Below, piece by piece: positions 59,758-64,000 of a stretch of DNA of 64,000 nt. The stretch is taken from contig NZ_JALMEW010000004.1 in assembly GCF_023094245.1 (NCBI RefSeq), positions 62,001-126,000 of the forward strand, written 5' to 3'. Numbering within the stretch: the first letter of the stretch is position 1; each line of letters begins with the position of its first letter. The translations under genes and the position numbers were made by a program. The stretch comes from Halomonas getboli. GTDB taxonomy: Bacteria; Pseudomonadota; Gammaproteobacteria; Pseudomonadales; Halomonadaceae. The notes beneath the pieces were generated by a model. That model did no database searches and had not been told where the DNA came from. It worked only from the letters and a program-made list of their open reading frames with translations.

Positions 59758-62526
59758 ATGATCCAGATTCCACGCGATACCTCATCCACCCGCCAGCCCG
59801 CGGGGCTGAAGCTGGCCGTCTCGGCCACCCTCGTGGCCTGGCTGGGCGGCTGCGCCAGCACCCCGCAGCCCGACGCCCATGTCACCGCGCCCGTACCGCC
59901 GCAGTACGCGGACTGGTTCGACGGCGGTCAGCCGCGCACCCTGGAATGGATGCACAAGAACACCGTGGAAAAGGCCCACCAGCTGCTGGAGCAAGGCCGC
60001 AGTCAGGACGCCATCGCCGAGCTCGAGACACTGATGCAGAAGGGGCTGCCCAAGGGCTACTACGAGATGGCCAAGGTCTTCGACCAGGGCAAGGGCGTGC
60101 CGCCCGACCCCGAACGCGCGGCGCGCCTCTACTCCGAGGCGATCAAGACGCCCTCCTACATCACCGGCAACGCCTCGCTGAACCTGGCCAAGCTCTATCG
60201 CGAGGGGCGCGGCGTCGAGCGCAACGACGTCCTCGCCTACTACCTGATCCAGCAGGCCATCGAGGAAGAGGTCGGCCCCCGCGCCCAGGCCGCCATGGCC
60301 GAACTGCTCGCCCAGGGCGGTGAAGGCGTCAATGCCGATCCCGAGCAGGCCGCGGCGCTCTATCGCCGCGCCGCCGAAGCCGACAACGAGGCCGCCCTCG
60401 AGGCCCTCGCCAGGGCGCACGGCCCCGGCGGCTGGCTGGCCGAGGACCGCGGCCTGGCGAGCCAGTACGCCCAGCGCTTCGCCAGCCGGCTGGAGCAGGA
60501 TGCCAACGCCGGCGATGTCGGCGCCATGACCCAGCTGGCCGGCCTCTATGACGAGGACGGCCTGCTCGGCAACCAGCCCCAGCGCCACATGCACTGGCTG
60601 AACAAGGCCGCCGAGGCCGGCGACGCCGGCGCCCTGAGCCGGGCCGGCCGCTCGCTGGTGGATGGCAACGCCCCGCAGCGCGGCCTGGCCATGCTGGAGC
60701 AGGCGGCCATGGACGGCGACGTCTCGGCGATGGAAACGCTGGGCAAGCTGATGCTGGAAGGCAACGCCAACGTGTCGCCCAGCCCACAGCAGGCCCAGCA
60801 CTGGCTGAGCGCGGCCATCGCCCAGGGCTCGGTGGACGCCAAGGTCACCCTCGGCCGCGCCCTGCTCCACGGCGAGGGCCTGCCCGCCAACCCGCGCCGC
60901 GGCCTCGAGCTGCTCAAGCAGGCCGCCGACCAGGACGACGCCCTGGCACTGGCGCTGCTCGGCGCCTACTACCTCGACGACGAGGGACACCCCAGCCAGC
61001 CGATGCAGGCGCTCGACTACCTGGAACGCGCGAACGAACTGGGCCATCCCTATGCGACCCAGCAGCTGGGGCAGATGTACCTGGAAGGCCGCGGCGTGCC
61101 GGCCGACGGCCAGCGCGCCGAGACCCTGCTGAAGAAAGCCGCCGATCAGGGCCAGACCGCCGCCCTGCGCATGCTCGGCGAGGCCTATCTGGAAGGCGAA
61201 ACGCTGCCCTACTACCCCTCGAAGGCCGAGGCGCTGCTGAAACAGGCCGCCGACGCCGGCGACGCCTCCGCCAAGACGGCGCTGGGCGCCGGCTATCTCG
61301 AGGGCACCCTTCAGCAGCGCCAGCCGGCCCGCGGCGTTGCGCTGCTGGAAGAGGCCGCCCGCGAAGGCGACGCCTACGCGATGGTGGTGCTGGGTCGCGC
61401 CTACCGCAAGGGCGAAGGCGTGCCACGCGATCTCGGCAAGGCCAACGAATGGCTGACGCGAGCCCGGGACGCCGGCCACGACTCGGCCGAGGATGCCCTG
61501 GCACAGCTCCGCTATGACCAGGGCAAGGCCGGCAACATCCAGGCCCTGGTGGAAGCCGCCAAGGACGGCCATCCCGGCTCCATGGCACAGCTCGGCGAGG
61601 CCTTTCTCAACGGCCACGGCGTGCAGCAGGACCTGAACGCGGCCCGGGCGTGGCTGCAGCGCGCCGCCGATCAGGGCCATCCCGGCGCCAGCGCCGACCT
61701 GGGGCGGATGTATCTCGAGGGCAAGGGCGTGTCGCGAGATCCGGCCAAGGGCGCCCGCTACCTGCAGCGCGCCGTCGCCGGCGGCCACGTCGGCGCCCGC
61801 GGCGACCTCGGCGAGCTGCTGCTGACCGGTGAAGGCGTGCCCGCCGATCCCGAGCGCGGCATCCGCCTGCTCGAACAGGCCACCGCCCGCGGCAACAGCG
61901 GCGCCCGGCTGGCGCTGGCCGACGCCCTGCTCGAAGGCAAGCACGTCGCCCAGGACACCCAGCGCGGCATCTCGCTGCTGCGCGAGTCCGCCGAGGCCGG
62001 CGACGACTACGCCGCCCAGCGCCTCGGCGCCGCCTATCTCGACGGCAAGGGCGTCGAAGCCGACCCGCAGCAGGCTGAGCGCTGGCTCAGCCAGGCCAGC
62101 GAGGCCGGCAGCCTCTCTGCGCGCACCCTGCTGGGCACCGCCCTGCTGCGCGGCGAAGGCGGCATGAGCGTCGACGCCGCGCGCGGCCGCCGCCTGCTCG
62201 AGCAGGCCGCCGAGCAGGGCCACGCCGGCGCCCAGGCGACCCTGGGCCGTGAGCTGCTGCGCGGCGAGGTCCTCGACCAGGACCCGCGTCGGGGCGCCGA
62301 TTACCTGCTCGAGGCCGCCCGCCAGGGCCACGAGACCGCGCGCCTGGCGCTGGCCAAGGCCTATCTCACTGCCAACGGGCTCGAAAACGCCAACCGCGAG
62401 CAGGCCATGCTGTGGCTCGACAAGGTGATGGACGGCAACGGCGAGATGGCCGCCCAGACGCTGCACGACCTGCTGTCCGATGAGGACGCCATCCAGGCGC
62501 TGCAGATGGCCTCGGCCAAGCGCTGA
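59758..62526 (+). CDS. algK: AlgK-like Sel1/TPR outer-membrane lipoprotein, double length
   Basis: This 922-residue protein has a lipoprotein signal with lipobox LGGC (modified Cys about residue 32) and, from about residue 60 to 900, roughly 22 Sel1-like repeats of about 36 residues (G-x-GVPADPxRG and ALGxAYLxG recurring). AlgK in Pseudomonas is about 475 residues; this is nearly twice that. Such scaffolds tether the periplasmic exopolysaccharide machinery to an outer-membrane porin. It is the last gene of the operon and has a strong terminator after it. No porin gene follows. Confidence 0.82.
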   Translation: MIQIPRDTSSTRQPAGLKLAVSATLVAWLGGCASTPQPDAHVTAPVPPQYADWFDGGQPRTLEWMHKNTVEKAHQLLEQGRSQDAIAELETLMQKGLPKGYYEMAKVFDQGKGVPPDPERAARLYSEAIKTPSYITGNASLNLAKLYREGRGVERNDVLAYYLIQQAIEEEVGPRAQAAMAELLAQGGEGVNADPEQAAALYRRAAEADNEAALEALARAHGPGGWLAEDRGLASQYAQRFASRLEQDANAGDVGAMTQLAGLYDEDGLLGNQPQRHMHWLNKAAEAGDAGALSRAGRSLVDGNAPQRGLAMLEQAAMDGDVSAMETLGKLMLEGNANVSPSPQQAQHWLSAAIAQGSVDAKVTLGRALLHGEGLPANPRRGLELLKQAADQDDALALALLGAYYLDDEGHPSQPMQALDYLERANELGHPYATQQLGQMYLEGRGVPADGQRAETLLKKAADQGQTAALRMLGEAYLEGETLPYYPSKAEALLKQAADAGDASAKTALGAGYLEGTLQQRQPARGVALLEEAAREGDAYAMVVLGRAYRKGEGVPRDLGKANEWLTRARDAGHDSAEDALAQLRYDQGKAGNIQALVEAAKDGHPGSMAQLGEAFLNGHGVQQDLNAARAWLQRAADQGHPGASADLGRMYLEGKGVSRDPAKGARYLQRAVAGGHVGARGDLGELLLTGEGVPADPERGIRLLEQATARGNSGARLALADALLEGKHVAQDTQRGISLLRESAEAGDDYAAQRLGAAYLDGKGVEADPQQAERWLSQASEAGSLSARTLLGTALLRGEGGMSVDAARGRRLLEQAAEQGHAGAQATLGRELLRGEVLDQDPRRGADYLLEAARQGHETARLALAKAYLTANGLENANREQAMLWLDKVMDGNGEMAAQTLHDLLSDEDAIQALQMASAKR

Positions 62527-62554
62527 CGCCACAGGGCCAGCACGCAAGGCCGAA

Positions 62555-62596
62555 AACGACGACGGGCCGGCAGTTACCTGCCGGCCCGTCGTCGTT
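62555..62596. terminator. Bidirectional terminator between algK-like gene and purA
   Basis: AACGACGACGGGCCGGCAG (62555-62573) pairs perfectly with 62578-62596 over 19 bases, with loop TTAC. Confidence 0.9.
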
Positions 62597-62630
62597 CGAG
62601 GGAAGGCCCGTAGGCCTGCCCGCCGCGGCG

Positions 62631-63998
<1,368 letters not shown>

Positions 63999-64000
63999 GT

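Noticed and set aside
59950..62500. A possible CRISPR-like or minisatellite repeat in the AlgK-like gene
   Set aside because: The period is about 108 bases, in frame and degenerate, matching a 36-residue protein repeat; there are no identical short repeats with unique spacers.
59782..62547. A 921-codon minus-strand frame opposite the AlgK-like gene
   Set aside because: It is created by the repeated Sel1 codons; the encoded sequence has no motif and the plus-strand lipoprotein is well supported.

Overview
The window is a GC-rich gammaproteobacterial chromosome segment. Its content (SstT, PatZ, glycine-betaine ABC and BCCT osmolyte uptake, several siderophore systems, an alginate-like exopolysaccharide locus, purA) fits a halophile of the Halomonadaceae, but the species cannot be read from the sequence. 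I saw no transposase, phage gene, CRISPR array or rRNA. There is one tRNA, of the Ile2 (CAT anticodon) type.

Layout. 1-8.7 kb: the 3' end of an isocitrate dehydrogenase-family gene, ynfA, a small Cys-rich protein, sstT, an XRE-cupin regulator with azlCD under a double-palindrome operator, an ECF sigma/anti-sigma pair followed by a small secreted protein, and an OprB-type porin. 8.8-12.9 kb: the Pat/PatZ protein acetyltransferase, tRNA-Ile2 and a protein of unknown function. 13-41 kb: an iron-acquisition island. It holds a desferrioxamine-type biosynthesis operon (decarboxylase, N-hydroxylase, MFS exporter, fused acyltransferase-NIS synthetase), a lone FecI-like sigma factor, FhuF reductase with an AraC regulator, a hydroxamate TonB-dependent receptor, and an fhuCDB operon that runs on into a DUF1007 gene and a NicO nickel/cobalt transporter. 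These are followed by a second FhuA/FoxA-like receptor with a YojI/PvdE-type exporter, then a separate FepBDGC-type importer with a third receptor. Fur-box-like sequences precede most of these units. 41-46.3 kb: a LysR regulator and an AaeX-AaeA-AaeB-like efflux operon, then an AEC carrier. 46.6-52.1 kb: proVWX, a universal stress protein and a BetP-like BCCT transporter, the osmoprotection block. 52.6-62.5 kb: ugd, alg8-like, alg44-like, a PL14-type lyase, an AlgL-type PL5 lyase and a double-length AlgK-like lipoprotein. purA closes the window on the minus strand.

How the parts work together. The island appears able to make, export, import and reduce a hydroxamate siderophore and to take up at least two further chelates. 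The last cluster resembles the c-di-GMP-controlled alginate machinery. It carries a UDP-glucose dehydrogenase where alginate loci carry AlgD, lacks the alginate epimerase, acetylation and porin genes, and encodes two unrelated polyuronate lyases. The simplest inference is a polyglucuronate-like exopolysaccharide system, and this is the most interesting locus in the window.
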